Made by a program: the position numbers and the translations under genes
Part shown: positions 46,160-55,000 of the stretch, piece by piece
How the letters are laid out: each line of letters opens with the position of its first letter
Position numbering within the stretch: the first letter of the stretch is position 1
The notes under the pieces: generated by a model
Database searches by the model: none
What the model was told of the DNA's origin: nothing
The model's input: the letters and a program-made list of their open reading frames with translations, nothing else
Assembly (NCBI RefSeq): GCF_003944715.1
Contig: NZ_RWIT01000005.1
Location: 310,001 to 374,000, forward strand
DNA length: 64,000 nucleotides
Reading direction: 5' to 3'
Source of the DNA: Hymenobacter rigui
Lineage (GTDB): Bacteria > Bacteroidota > Bacteroidia > Cytophagales > Hymenobacteraceae

Positions 46160-47518
46160 ATGAAACACGTACACCAGGCGCTTCGGCTTCTGCTGGGCAT
46201 TTTGTGGCTGGCCCCCGCCGGGGTGCTGGCACAGCCCACCTCCCCTGTTCTGCCCGCCGACACGGCGCTCAGCCTTCAACAGTGCCTTAATGTGGCGTTG
46301 GTAAACCAGCCGCTGGTGCGCCAGGCCCGCATCGACCAGGAGATTACCCGCTCTACCAACCAGATTGCCTTGGCGGGCTGGTTGCCGCAGGTGGGCTTGC
46401 AGGGCACGGCCCAGCATTATTTCCAGCTACCCTTCACCATCTTCCCCGACCCCACTACCGGCACGCTCACGCCCCGCCAGATTGGGGTGCGCAACGTGAC
46501 CACCGTGGGCCTGAGCGGCACCCAGGCCATCTACAACAACGACGTGCTGCTGGCAGCCCGCAGCAAGCGGTTCAACAACCAGGCCGCTGAGCAGAGCACG
46601 GTGAACGTGAAGATTTCTACTGTGTCGGATGTGAGCAAGAGCTTTTACGACGTGCTGCTGGCCCAACGTCAGCTGGACGTGTTCAGCCAGGATATTGCCC
46701 GCCTGCAGCGCAACTACCGCGACGCCCGGGCCCGCTACGATACCGGCATTGCTGATAAAACCGAGTACCTGCAGGCCGAAGTGTCGCTGAATAACTCCCT
46801 GGCCGGCCGCAAGCAGGCCCAGGAGGCTATTAAGGCCCGCTTGGCGTATCTGAAACAGCTGATGGGCCTGCCGCCCGAGCGCCGCCTGGCTGTGCAGTAC
46901 GACACCCTGCAGCTGGAGCTGGAAGCCTCCGCCGACACGGCCGCCGCCCTGAACACCGGCAACCGGATTGAGCTCCAGCAGCTGCAAACCCAGAAATCCT
47001 TACAGAGCCTGACGGTGGACTACTACCGCTTTGGGTTCCTGCCGTCGTTGTCGGCGTTTGCCAACTACAACTCGGTGTTTCAGAATAACTCGGCCAGCGA
47101 GCTGTACCGCACCCGCTTCCCCAACTCCTACGCGGGACTGCAGCTGGGTCTGCCCATTTTCACCGGCTTCCGGCGCACCCAGAACATCCGCCGGGCCCGC
47201 CTGCAAACCAACCGCCTCGACGAGGACATCACCAACACCCGCAACCAGATCAACACGGAGTACGCCACGGCGCTGGCCAACTACAAGGGCTACTACACGC
47301 AATACGTGCTGGGTAAGCGCAACCTGGAAGCTTCCAAGGAGGTGTACAACGTCATCAACCTGCAATACCGGGAGGGCATCCGGGCCTACATCGACCTGAT
47401 TGTGGCACAGACCACCCTGCGTACTTCCCAGCTTAACTACTACACCGCCCTGTTTCAGCTGCTGAGCAGCAAAGTAGACTTGCTGCGCGCCCGTGGCGAA
47501 CTACCTACGGAGTATTAA
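46160..47518 (+). CDS. TolC-family outer membrane efflux protein
   Basis: A 452-residue outer membrane channel protein. The signal peptide is MKHVHQALRLLLGILWLAPA ending near VLAQP. The two OEP repeats are seen by their helical patterns: LSLQQCLNVALVNQPLVRQA with YDVLLAQRQLDVFSQDIARL in the first half, and RLQTNRLDEDITNTRNQINT with YIDLIVAQTTLRTSQLNYYT in the second. It is the first gene of a three-gene efflux unit with the adaptor (62 bp downstream) and the RND pump. The start is set at 46160 where the signal peptide begins. Confidence 0.95.
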   Translation: MKHVHQALRLLLGILWLAPAGVLAQPTSPVLPADTALSLQQCLNVALVNQPLVRQARIDQEITRSTNQIALAGWLPQVGLQGTAQHYFQLPFTIFPDPTTGTLTPRQIGVRNVTTVGLSGTQAIYNNDVLLAARSKRFNNQAAEQSTVNVKISTVSDVSKSFYDVLLAQRQLDVFSQDIARLQRNYRDARARYDTGIADKTEYLQAEVSLNNSLAGRKQAQEAIKARLAYLKQLMGLPPERRLAVQYDTLQLELEASADTAAALNTGNRIELQQLQTQKSLQSLTVDYYRFGFLPSLSAFANYNSVFQNNSASELYRTRFPNSYAGLQLGLPIFTGFRRTQNIRRARLQTNRLDEDITNTRNQINTEYATALANYKGYYTQYVLGKRNLEASKEVYNVINLQYREGIRAYIDLIVAQTTLRTSQLNYYTALFQLLSSKVDLLRARGELPTEY

Positions 47519-47580
47519 GCACGATGTCCTAATCCGTTGAAACCTCTCCCCCTTCCTTTCCGCTGCTCCTGCTTTCTGAT

Positions 47581-48732
47581 ATGAACCATACCCTCCTTCG
47601 CCCCCTCGCCTTTGCCACCAGCCTGTTGGCCCTGGCCAGCTGTGGCAAAAAAGAAGACGAAAAAGCCGCCGGCCCACCGCCAGCCACGCCCGTTACGCTG
47701 GTAGATGCCCGTACCACCGAGGCCGTGTATTACGACGAGTACCCCGCCACCGTGGTAGCCCTCAATAACGTGGAGCTGCGCAGCCAGGTAGCTGGGTTTA
47801 TTACCCGTATCTACTTCAAGGATGGCGACGTGGTGCAGAAAGGCCAGCCTCTGTACGAAATTGACCGGCGCAAATACCAGGCAGCTTATCAGCAGGCCCT
47901 GGCTGGCCTCCGCAGCACCCAGGCTACTGTGCAGAACGCCAAAGTAAACCTGGACCGTTATCAGCGCCTGGCCCAGCAGGACGCCATTGCCAAGCAGATC
48001 GTAGATAACGCCTCTACCAGCTACGCCACGGCCCAGGCCCAGGTAGCCGAAGCCCAGGCCAACGTAGCGCTGGCCCGCACCGACCTTGACTACTCCATTA
48101 TCAACGCGCCTTTCACGGGGCGGATTGGTATTTCGCAGGTACGGCTGGGAGCCCAGGTAAGCCCCGGCACCACGCTGCTGAACACCATCAGCGCCGAAGA
48201 CCCCATGGGCGTGGACTTCGTGATTCCGGATACTGACCTGAGCCGCTTTGCCGACCTGCAACGCCAAAGCGGCGGCCGCGGCGACTCTACCTTCCGGCTG
48301 GAACTACCCGGCGGCAGCCGTTACAACCTGCCCGGCAAGATTCTGGCCATTGACCGGGGCGTGGACCAGCAGACGGCTACCATCACCATCCGGGTGCAGT
48401 TTGCCAACCCCGAGCGTAAGCTGAAAGACGGGATGAGCACCGTGCTGCACGTGCTCAACCGCCAATCGGGCCGCCGCCTCGTAATTCCCTACAAAGCCGT
48501 GGTGGAGCAGATGGGCGAGAACTTCGTGTTCGTGGCCGGCGACAGCAGCAAGGCTATGCAGCGCAAAGTGCAGCTCGGCCCCCGCCTCCGCGACCAGATC
48601 GTCATCATGAACGGCATCAAGGAAGGCGACAAAGTGGTAACCGAAGGCCTGAACCGCCTGCGCGACGGAGGTAAAATCACCACCGGCACCCCGGCCCCGG
48701 CCGGCGCTCCGGCCGCCGGTGCGGCCAAGTAA
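47581..48732 (+). CDS. RND efflux periplasmic adaptor (membrane fusion protein)
   Basis: A 383-residue lipoprotein: signal peptide LRPLAFATSLLALASCGKKE with lipobox ALASC. The lipoyl/barrel-sandwich halves are NNVELRSQVAGFITRIYFKD with GDVVQKGQPLYEID and DYSIINAPFTGRIGISQVRL. They enclose the hairpin (ATVQNAKVNLDRYQRLAQQD). A C-terminal beta-barrel and membrane-proximal domain follow. A Pro/Ala tail ends the protein. It joins the RND pump to TolC in the periplasm. The pump gene follows after a 189-bp gap that is filled by a repeat. Confidence 0.96.
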   Translation: MNHTLLRPLAFATSLLALASCGKKEDEKAAGPPPATPVTLVDARTTEAVYYDEYPATVVALNNVELRSQVAGFITRIYFKDGDVVQKGQPLYEIDRRKYQAAYQQALAGLRSTQATVQNAKVNLDRYQRLAQQDAIAKQIVDNASTSYATAQAQVAEAQANVALARTDLDYSIINAPFTGRIGISQVRLGAQVSPGTTLLNTISAEDPMGVDFVIPDTDLSRFADLQRQSGGRGDSTFRLELPGGSRYNLPGKILAIDRGVDQQTATITIRVQFANPERKLKDGMSTVLHVLNRQSGRRLVIPYKAVVEQMGENFVFVAGDSSKAMQRKVQLGPRLRDQIVIMNGIKEGDKVVTEGLNRLRDGGKITTGTPAPAGAPAAGAAK

Positions 48733-48744
48733 CCTCACGCTCCG

Positions 48745-48915
48745 GCCCCCTCTCCTCAATAGAGGGGATGCGTTCAACGATTTCTCGTTGGCCGTTGCTT
48801 TTCGGCTTAGCTGAACTAGCAAAATCAAGTTCAAAACATCCATCGACGAAATACCCTCCTGCCAATCGTCAGGCTCCCCCTCTCCCCGAGGAGAGGGGGC
48901 TGGGGGGTGAGGTCC
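48745..48915. repeat. CCCTCTCC/GGAGAGGG palindromic repeat within the RND operon
   Basis: CCCCCTCTCCTC on the left and GAGGAGAGGGGGC on the right are inverted, about 130 bp apart, with GTTCAACGATTTC in between. The right end (TCGTCAGGCTCC...GGGGGGTGAGG) is almost the same as the reverse complement of the repeat inside pbpC at 44036-44141. It separates adaptor and pump genes that are otherwise expected to be tightly linked. Confidence 0.85.
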
Positions 48916-48921
48916 ACCGCT

Positions 48922-51900
48922 ATGATTGCAGAAACCTTTATCCGGCGCCCCGTCACGGCCATTGTTACCTCTTTGGTAATTGTGCTGGTGGGGGTGCTGG
49001 CCATCCTGAACCTGCCCGTGGGGCAGTATCCGGAAATTACGCCCCCAACCGTGTCGGTGAGCGGCACTTACACCGGGGCCGACGCCCAGACCGTGGAGCA
49101 GACCGTAGCCACGCCCGTGGAGGTGCAGGTGAACGGTACGCCCGGCATGACCTACCTGCAGAGCAACAGCACCAGCAACGGGCAGATGAGCATGACGGTG
49201 AACTTCGAGGTGGGCACCGACATCAACATTGCGGCTCTCGATGTGCAGAACCGCGTGGGCATTGCCTTGCCCACCCTGCCCCAGGAAGTGCAGCGCCTGG
49301 GCCTCACGGTGCGCAAACGGAACCCCAGCATTCTGATGCTGGTGGCCCTGTATGCTCCCAAAGGCACCCACAATACCACCTTCCTCGACAACTACGCCAA
49401 CGTGTTTGTGAAGGACGCGCTGCTGCGTACCAAAGGTGTGGGCGACATTGTAAGCCGCGCCGACGACTTCTCGATGCGCGTGTGGCTCAACCCCGATAAA
49501 CTCTCGCAGCTGGGCGTAACGGCCCAGGAGGTATCGGCCGCCATTCAGGAGCAGAATGCCCAGATTGCTGCCGGCTCCATTGGGGCCCCGCCCGCCCAAA
49601 CCGGCCAGACGTTCGAGTACATCGTGTTTGTGAAGGGCCGCCTCACCAACACCGAGGAGTTCGGCAACATCATCGTCAAAACCCGCCCGACCGATGGCTC
49701 GGTGGTGTACCTCAAGGACGTGGCCCGGCTGGAGCTGGGCAAGTTCAACTACGCCAACAACTCCTTCGTGGACGGTAAGCGGGCCGCCTACCTGCTGGTA
49801 TACCAGGCGCCCGGGGCCAACGCCCTGGAAACCTTCGAGAACGTAAACAAAACCATGGAACAGCTGAAAAAGCAGTTCCCCACCGACCTGGATTACGTGG
49901 TGCCGTTTGAGTCGGCCACCGTGGTGAAGGTGTCCATTGAGGAAGTGCTGCACACGCTGGTGGAAGCCCTAGTGCTGGTAATTATTGTGGTGTTCCTGTT
50001 CCTACAGAGCTGGCGCTCCACGCTCATTCCGGTGCTGGCTATTCCGGTGTCCATCATCGGTACGTTCATCATGTTTATTCCGCTGGGCTTCACCATCAAC
50101 ACGCTCACCATGTTCGGCTTCGTGCTGGCCATTGGTATTGTGGTAGATGACGCCATTGTGGTGGTAGAAGCCGTGGAGCACAACATGAACGAGCGGGGCA
50201 TGAGCCCGCTGGATGCCACGCTGGCCGCCATGCGCGAAATTTCGGCTCCGGTTATTGCCATTGCCCTCATTCTGGCGGCGGTATTCGTGCCGGTGGGCTT
50301 CATCCCCGGCATCACCGGCCGCCTGTACCAGCAGTTTGCCATCACCATTGCCATTTCGGTGATTATTTCGGCCTTCGTGGCCCTGTCGCTCACGCCGGCG
50401 CTGTGCGTGCTGCTGCTCAAGCCCCACAAACGCGACGATAACTCGCGCGGCCTCGACCGGTTCTTCTATAAGTTCAATACTTGGTTCGACCGGGTGACGA
50501 GCAAGTATGGCAACGGGGTGCAGCGCGGCATCAAGCACTCCCGCTTCGTCGTTATCCTGCTGATCTGCATCATTGTGGCTACCGGCCTGCTGTTCCGCAG
50601 CAAGCCCTCGGGCTTTATCCCGACGGAAGACGAAGGCCGTCTGTTCGTGACCTTCACCCTACCGGAGGCTTCTTCCACGGAGCGCACCGTGAATACGCTG
50701 AAGGAAGTGATGAAGGAGCTGGGCCAGATCAAGGGCATCAAGCACTACGCCGGTCTGGGTGGTCTGAACGTGGTCAACTTCTCGTCCAAATCGAACAGCG
50801 GCACCGTGTTTTGCCAGCTGGAGCCCTGGGACGACCGGAAGGAGAAGGAGCAGCAGCTCCAGGGGCTGATTGAAACGGTGCAGAAGCGCCTGAGCCGCCT
50901 GAAGGAAGCCAACATCGTGGTGATTTCGCCGCCCGCTATTCCGGGTCTGGGTAACTCGGGTGGCTTCAGCTTCATTTTGCAGGAGCGCGAGGCCGGTGGC
51001 GACATCAAGAACTTCGATGCCAACCTCCAGGCCTTCGTGGGTGCGCTGCGCAAGCGGCCCGAAATCGTGAACCCCTTCTCGTTCTTCACCGCCAATACGC
51101 CCGGCTACCAGCTCACGATTGACCGGGAGAAGGCCAAGAAGCTCGGCGTTTCCATCTCCGATATCGGTACGGCCCTGCGCACCTACCTGGGCTCATCTTA
51201 CGTGAACGACTTCACGGTGTACGGCCGTAATTTCCGGGTAGTAACCCAGGCCGACAGCTCCTACCGTGCCGACATCAGCAACCTGGGCCAATATTACGTG
51301 CGCAACACCGCCGGCGGCATGGTGCCCCTGAGCGCCGTAACCAGCTACAAGCGCACGGAGTCGGCCCCGCTGATTTCGCACTACAACCTGTTCCGCTCGG
51401 CCGAAATCAACGGTAACGCCGCCCCCGGCTACAGCTCCGGCGACGCGCTGAAGGCCCTGCAGGAAACGGCTGCCCAAAGCCTGCCCGCCGGGTATGGCTT
51501 CGAGTTTTCGGGCCTGAGCCGTGAGGAACAGCTGGCCGGCGGGCAGACGGTGTACATTTTTGCGCTGTCCATCGTCTTCGTATTTCTGTTTCTGGCGGCG
51601 TTGTATGAGAGCTGGTCGGTGCCCTTCTCGGTACTGCTGGCCGTGCCGCTGGGTGCATTCGGGGCTATTCTGGCGCTGTTCTTCCTGCCCAAGCTCACCA
51701 ACAACGTGTACGCCCAGATTGGTCTGATCACGCTGATTGGTTTATCGGCCAAAAACGCCATTCTGATTATTGAGTTTGCTAAGGAGCGGGTAGATAAGGG
51801 CATGCCCTTGGTGGATGCTACCCTGGAAGCCGTGCGCCTGCGTCTGCGGCCCATCGTTATGACTTCGCTGGCCTTTATCCTGGGCGTGCTGCCGCTGGTG

Positions 51901-52149
51901 TTTGCCTCTGGAGCCGGGGCCCAAAGCCGCCAGACGATTGGCTGGACGGTGCTGGGCGGGATGCTCTCGGCCACGCTGCTGGCTATTTTCATTGTGCCGG
52001 TGCTGTACGTGCTGATTACGCGCTTTGCGTATGGCAAGGAAAAGCTGGCCGAGTTGGAAGCCAACTACAAGCCCGATGAGGAACACGGTGGCCCCAAAGA
52101 AGAAGGCTCCGGCGAAGGAGACCATTCGGCCCAGCCGCAGCCGGCATAG
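48922..52149 (+). CDS. RND multidrug efflux pump, HAE1 family
   Basis: The inner-membrane proton-driven pump, 1075 residues, 12 helices. It begins MIAETFIRRPVTAIVTSLVI. The proton-relay Asp pair is visible in AIGIVVDDAIVVVEAVEHNM. Family words include PVGQYPEITPPTVSVSGTYT, QEVQRLGLTVRKRNPSILML and GLSAKNAILIIEFAKERVDK. The tail is hydrophilic (EEHGGPKEEGSGEGDHS). The start at 48922 is chosen because the upstream GTG at 48907 lies in the palindromic repeat. With the upstream TolC and adaptor genes it forms a complete tripartite exporter for drugs or other amphiphiles. Confidence 0.97.
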   Translation: MIAETFIRRPVTAIVTSLVIVLVGVLAILNLPVGQYPEITPPTVSVSGTYTGADAQTVEQTVATPVEVQVNGTPGMTYLQSNSTSNGQMSMTVNFEVGTDINIAALDVQNRVGIALPTLPQEVQRLGLTVRKRNPSILMLVALYAPKGTHNTTFLDNYANVFVKDALLRTKGVGDIVSRADDFSMRVWLNPDKLSQLGVTAQEVSAAIQEQNAQIAAGSIGAPPAQTGQTFEYIVFVKGRLTNTEEFGNIIVKTRPTDGSVVYLKDVARLELGKFNYANNSFVDGKRAAYLLVYQAPGANALETFENVNKTMEQLKKQFPTDLDYVVPFESATVVKVSIEEVLHTLVEALVLVIIVVFLFLQSWRSTLIPVLAIPVSIIGTFIMFIPLGFTINTLTMFGFVLAIGIVVDDAIVVVEAVEHNMNERGMSPLDATLAAMREISAPVIAIALILAAVFVPVGFIPGITGRLYQQFAITIAISVIISAFVALSLTPALCVLLLKPHKRDDNSRGLDRFFYKFNTWFDRVTSKYGNGVQRGIKHSRFVVILLICIIVATGLLFRSKPSGFIPTEDEGRLFVTFTLPEASSTERTVNTLKEVMKELGQIKGIKHYAGLGGLNVVNFSSKSNSGTVFCQLEPWDDRKEKEQQLQGLIETVQKRLSRLKEANIVVISPPAIPGLGNSGGFSFILQEREAGGDIKNFDANLQAFVGALRKRPEIVNPFSFFTANTPGYQLTIDREKAKKLGVSISDIGTALRTYLGSSYVNDFTVYGRNFRVVTQADSSYRADISNLGQYYVRNTAGGMVPLSAVTSYKRTESAPLISHYNLFRSAEINGNAAPGYSSGDALKALQETAAQSLPAGYGFEFSGLSREEQLAGGQTVYIFALSIVFVFLFLAALYESWSVPFSVLLAVPLGAFGAILALFFLPKLTNNVYAQIGLITLIGLSAKNAILIIEFAKERVDKGMPLVDATLEAVRLRLRPIVMTSLAFILGVLPLVFASGAGAQSRQTIGWTVLGGMLSATLLAIFIVPVLYVLITRFAYGKEKLAELEANYKPDEEHGGPKEEGSGEGDHSAQPQPA

Positions 52150-52169
52150 TTCACTTTAAACTTCTTTTC

Positions 52170-52213
52170 AACCGCCCGCCCTGCCGTGATTTTGCACAGC
52201 ATGGCGGGCGGTT
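52170..52213 (+). terminator. Hairpin after the RND operon
   Basis: AACCGCCCGCC and GGCGGGCGGTT form an 11-bp GC-rich stem 20 bp past the stop. The T tract after it is poor (GTATGTT), so termination is likely but not certain. Confidence 0.6.
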
Positions 52214-52254
52214 GTATGTTGGGATGCCTGAAAATTGATGAAAACGATGCTTCT

Positions 52255-52367
52255 GTCATGCTTCATCTATCGTCCGCTTGTCGAAGCATCTTTACCGCTT
52301 CGTTATAACGAGTGAGTTAGCCAGCAGTAGAGATGCTTCGACAAGCGGACGATAGATGAAGCATGAC
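52255..52367. repeat. Perfect 37-bp inverted repeat (GTCAT-ended family)
   Basis: Arms at 52255-52291 and 52331-52367 are exact reverse complements over 37 bp with a 39-bp loop. Each arm has GTCATGCTTCATC at the outer end and TCGAAGCATCT at the inner end. The inner end and the following TTTACCG are shared with the repeat at 55981-56077. Confidence 0.95.
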
Positions 52368-52413
52368 GTTTTTCTCAGATTTTTGAACAGCTTCCCCCTT
52401 CCAATATTCCACT

Positions 52414-53340
52414 ATGCATTGTCGCTGTCTATTCCTTCTGATTTGTACGCTCCTTATGCATGTTGCTACCGCTCAAAACCAGCCCATTTTGCCGCTGTAC
52501 GACGGCCCGGCGCCCAACTCCAGACCCAGCAAAGTGCGGGAAGTGGTGGAGAAACAGCCAAGTGGCAGCATCCGCGTTTCCAACGTCACGGAGCCCACAT
52601 TCACGGTATTCCGGCCCGCGCAGCCCAACGGTACGGCCATCATCATCTGCCCCGGCGGAGGTTACGCCCGCCTTGCCATGGACCACGAGGGCTACGACGT
52701 GGCCCGCCGCCTCAACGACTGGGGCATTACTGCCTTCGTGCTGAAATACCGCCTGCCCAACGCCGAAAGCCAGCTGGATAAAGCCACTGCCCCGCTGCTG
52801 GATGCCCAACAGGCCCTGCGGCTGGTACGCCAGCGCAGTCGGGAATACGGCCTGAATCCCGCCCGCATTGGGTTTATGGGCTTCTCGGCGGGCGGGCACC
52901 TGGCCGCCACGGCCGGCACTGCCCACCGCATGGTGCCGGGCAATCCGGCCGGCACATTCAGCGCCCCTTCCGCCGTCCCCGACTTTCTGGTGCTGCTCTA
53001 TCCGGTCATCAGCTTCTCCGATAGTCTAGCGCACCTGGGCTCCCGCACCAATCTGCTGGGCGAGCATCCCACGGTCGCGCAAATTCGCCTCTACTCCGCC
53101 GATGAGCAGGTGACGACCCAGACGCCACCCGTTTTTCTGGTGCACGCCCAGGACGACGAGGTGGTGAAAGTGCAGAACAGTCTGCGGTTCTATGAAGCCT
53201 GTCTGCACCACCGCGTACCCGCCGAAATGCACCTGTACCCCAAGGGTGGCCACGGCTTCGGTATGCACAATGCCACCACCCAGGATGTGTGGATGGACCG
53301 CCTGCACAACTGGCTGACGGCCGGTGGCTGGCTGCGCTAG
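52414..53340 (+). CDS. Secreted alpha/beta-hydrolase (acetyl-esterase/xylanase-type)
   Basis: A 308-residue exported esterase. Signal peptide: MHCRCLFLLICTLLMHVATA. The oxyanion region reads IIICPGGGYARLAMDHEGYD, the nucleophile Ser is in IGFMGFSAGGHLAA, the acid Asp in VHAQDDEVVKVQN, and the His in YPKGGHGFGMH. This set is typical of BD-FAE/acetyl xylan esterase-like enzymes that deacetylate plant polysaccharides; the exact substrate is not shown by sequence. Its 3' end overlaps the stop of the convergent orphan gene by 4 bp. Confidence 0.93.
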   Translation: MHCRCLFLLICTLLMHVATAQNQPILPLYDGPAPNSRPSKVREVVEKQPSGSIRVSNVTEPTFTVFRPAQPNGTAIIICPGGGYARLAMDHEGYDVARRLNDWGITAFVLKYRLPNAESQLDKATAPLLDAQQALRLVRQRSREYGLNPARIGFMGFSAGGHLAATAGTAHRMVPGNPAGTFSAPSAVPDFLVLLYPVISFSDSLAHLGSRTNLLGEHPTVAQIRLYSADEQVTTQTPPVFLVHAQDDEVVKVQNSLRFYEACLHHRVPAEMHLYPKGGHGFGMHNATTQDVWMDRLHNWLTAGGWLR

Positions 53341-53642
53341 AATAAGTCGTCCCAGGTAGCCTCCTGCCCGCTCCACCACACTTCGGCCCCTGCCGGCACT
53401 GGCTCAGCGTCTTCCTGCGTGAGCAATAATGCCCGGATTTCGGGCACATCCGGACGGGATATTTCTTCCACGCTGGCTATGGCCGCAATCTGGTGGCCAG
53501 TGGGCAACCGTAACTGCACTTTCAGGGCGGTATGCAGGGCCAGATGCTGTAACTCTGGAGCGGCATTGGCGGGCAACAACAGAATTCCCAGCCCCGTCAG
53601 TGAAAAACTTTCTACCACCTCAAAAAGCAGTTTCTCGTGCAT
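53337..53642 (-). CDS. Small conserved-looking orphan protein
   Basis: A 101-residue soluble protein beginning MHEKLLFEVVESFSLTGLGI (start at 53642 preferred over 53708). It continues with LLLPANAAPELQHLALHTAL, KVQLRLPTGHQIAAIASVEE and ends in TWDDLF. The SLTGLGILLLP beginning and the beta-rich pattern resemble the EF-Tu domain-2-like small proteins of Bacteroidota, but this is only an impression. It ends inside the last codons of the esterase gene. Confidence 0.7.
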   Translation of the reverse strand: MHEKLLFEVVESFSLTGLGILLLPANAAPELQHLALHTALKVQLRLPTGHQIAAIASVEEISRPDVPEIRALLLTQEDAEPVPAGAEVWWSGQEATWDDLF

Positions 53643-53841
53643 CTCTGGCAATACGCAAAACCGGCTTTTACGGCTATTCAACGCAGATTTCACGCCAACA
53701 AAAGTCAATATTCAACTCCCGTAGTTTTTAGCAGTGTTGAGGTAAACCCGCGGTTGATTCTGGCCGTATTGGCATGGTGCTTGTAAAACCAGGTTCAGGG
53801 TCACCACACAACCGACCCGCTGAACCTAAATTTCTCTCGAC

Positions 53842-54360
53842 ATGAAAAAGGTAAGTTTGCTTCTCGCCCTGGTTATGTTCTTCACCACCATTGCCAATAG
53901 CTTTGCCCAGGACCGCAAGGTTAGCTCCAGTGCCAAAGGCGCCATCATTGGCGGTCTGGGTGGTGCTGCCGCTGGTGCCCTCATCAACAAGAAAAACCGC
54001 GTAGTAGGTGGAGCCGTGGGTGGTGCCGCCGGTGGTGGCCTAGGCTACGTAATTGGCCGCAACGCCGATAACAAGCGCCGCGCCGAAGCCGCCCGCGTAG
54101 CCGCCGCCCGTCAGGCTGAAGCCCGCCGTGCTGCCGCTTACCGCCAGGGCATTGCCCAGGGCCGTAGCCAGGCCGCTGCCCGCGCTGCTGCCGTAGCCGC
54201 CGCCCCTGCTGCTACTACCCCGGCCATGATGAGCAGCTTCTCGGCTCCCGGTGCCGCTCCTGCCACGCTGGCTATGAGCTCGGCCTACCTGCCTAACACC
54301 GCTTACGGTGCCCGCGACGCCGCTTATCCTACTTCGGAAGTTCGTCGTAAGAGCTGGTAA
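53842..54360 (+). CDS. Glycine-zipper secreted protein
   Basis: A 172-residue protein with a signal peptide (LLLALVMFFTTIANSFAQDR). Residues 30-75 contain a glycine-zipper hairpin (GAIIGGLGGAAAGALINKKN, then VVGGAVGGAAGGGLGYVIGR), which usually inserts in membranes. The rest is Ala/Arg-rich (RRAEAARVAAARQAEARRAA), then Ala/Thr/Ser-rich. No enzyme motif is seen. It resembles the YMGG/glycine-zipper proteins of the envelope. Confidence 0.88.
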   Translation: MKKVSLLLALVMFFTTIANSFAQDRKVSSSAKGAIIGGLGGAAAGALINKKNRVVGGAVGGAAGGGLGYVIGRNADNKRRAEAARVAAARQAEARRAAAYRQGIAQGRSQAAARAAAVAAAPAATTPAMMSSFSAPGAAPATLAMSSAYLPNTAYGARDAAYPTSEVRRKSW

Positions 54361-54382
54361 TCCAGCCCTATCTTAAGCTCAC

Positions 54383-54412
54383 AAAGCCCAGGCCCCCGGG
54401 CCTGGGTTTTCT
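54383..54412 (+). terminator. Terminator after the glycine-zipper gene
   Basis: AAAGCCCAGG and CCTGGGTTTT form a stem with a GC-rich loop and a T-rich tail (TTTTCTG). Confidence 0.85.
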
Positions 54413-54460
54413 GTTCCCTTTACCTCTCTCCCGTTCCGCCTTCACCTAACCTCTGTTCCC

Positions 54461-54931
54461 ATGAAACCCGTTTTTGGTTTTCTGCTGGCTGGCACCCTGC
54501 TGGCCTCCTGCTCCGCTCCCAAGGCCGATGATACCGCTGCTGCCGTAAATGTGCAGAGCCTCAACCAGCAGTTCATTGGCGCCTGGAATGCAAAAAACAC
54601 CGCGCAGCTGGATACCCTGCTCGCCGATGATGTGCAATATGCCCAGGGCGCCACGCGCTTCAACGGCAAATCGGAAGTGTCGGATAAATGGGTACGGGCT
54701 ACGCTCGGCACCATTTCCAACCTGAAAACCTACACTACTTCCACCGGCTCGGATGCCAACACGGCCTATGAGGCCGGCACTTTTTCCACCGATGTAGAGC
54801 CCGAAGGCCCCGGCCAGCCCCGCGGCGAAGGCGAAGGCAACTTCATCCTGCTCTGGAAAAAGAACAAGAAAAATGCCTGGAAGCTCAGCTACGTGCAGCT
54901 CGAAGGTCTGCCCGTGAAGGTGGCCAACTAA
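54461..54931 (+). CDS. NTF2-like (SnoaL/DUF4440-type) lipoprotein
   Basis: A 156-residue predicted lipoprotein: GFLLAGTLLASCSAPKAD carries the lipobox LASC. The mature part has the NTF2-like fold pattern: an N-terminal helix (NVQSLNQQFIGAWNAKNTAQ), LDTLLADDVQYAQGATRFNG, YEAGTFSTDVEPEG and FILLWKKNKKNAWKLSYVQL. This fold can bind small molecules or act as an enzyme; the role here is unknown. Confidence 0.87.
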   Translation: MKPVFGFLLAGTLLASCSAPKADDTAAAVNVQSLNQQFIGAWNAKNTAQLDTLLADDVQYAQGATRFNGKSEVSDKWVRATLGTISNLKTYTTSTGSDANTAYEAGTFSTDVEPEGPGQPRGEGEGNFILLWKKNKKNAWKLSYVQLEGLPVKVAN

Positions 54932-54946
54932 ATGTCTTATTAGTTA

Positions 54947-54992
54947 ACAGAAAGTCCCGCTAACTTAGAGCTAGCGGGACTTTCTGTTTTTA
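54947..54992 (+). terminator. Terminator after the NTF2-like gene
   Basis: ACAGAAAGTCCCGCTA and TAGCGGGACTTTCTGT form a perfect 16-bp stem followed by a T run. Confidence 0.93.
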
Positions 54993-55000
54993 CACTCTAT

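Noticed and set aside
48907-48921. GTG start of the RND pump at 48907
   Set aside because: It lies in the end of the palindromic repeat. MIAETFIRRP at 48922 is the normal RND N-terminus.
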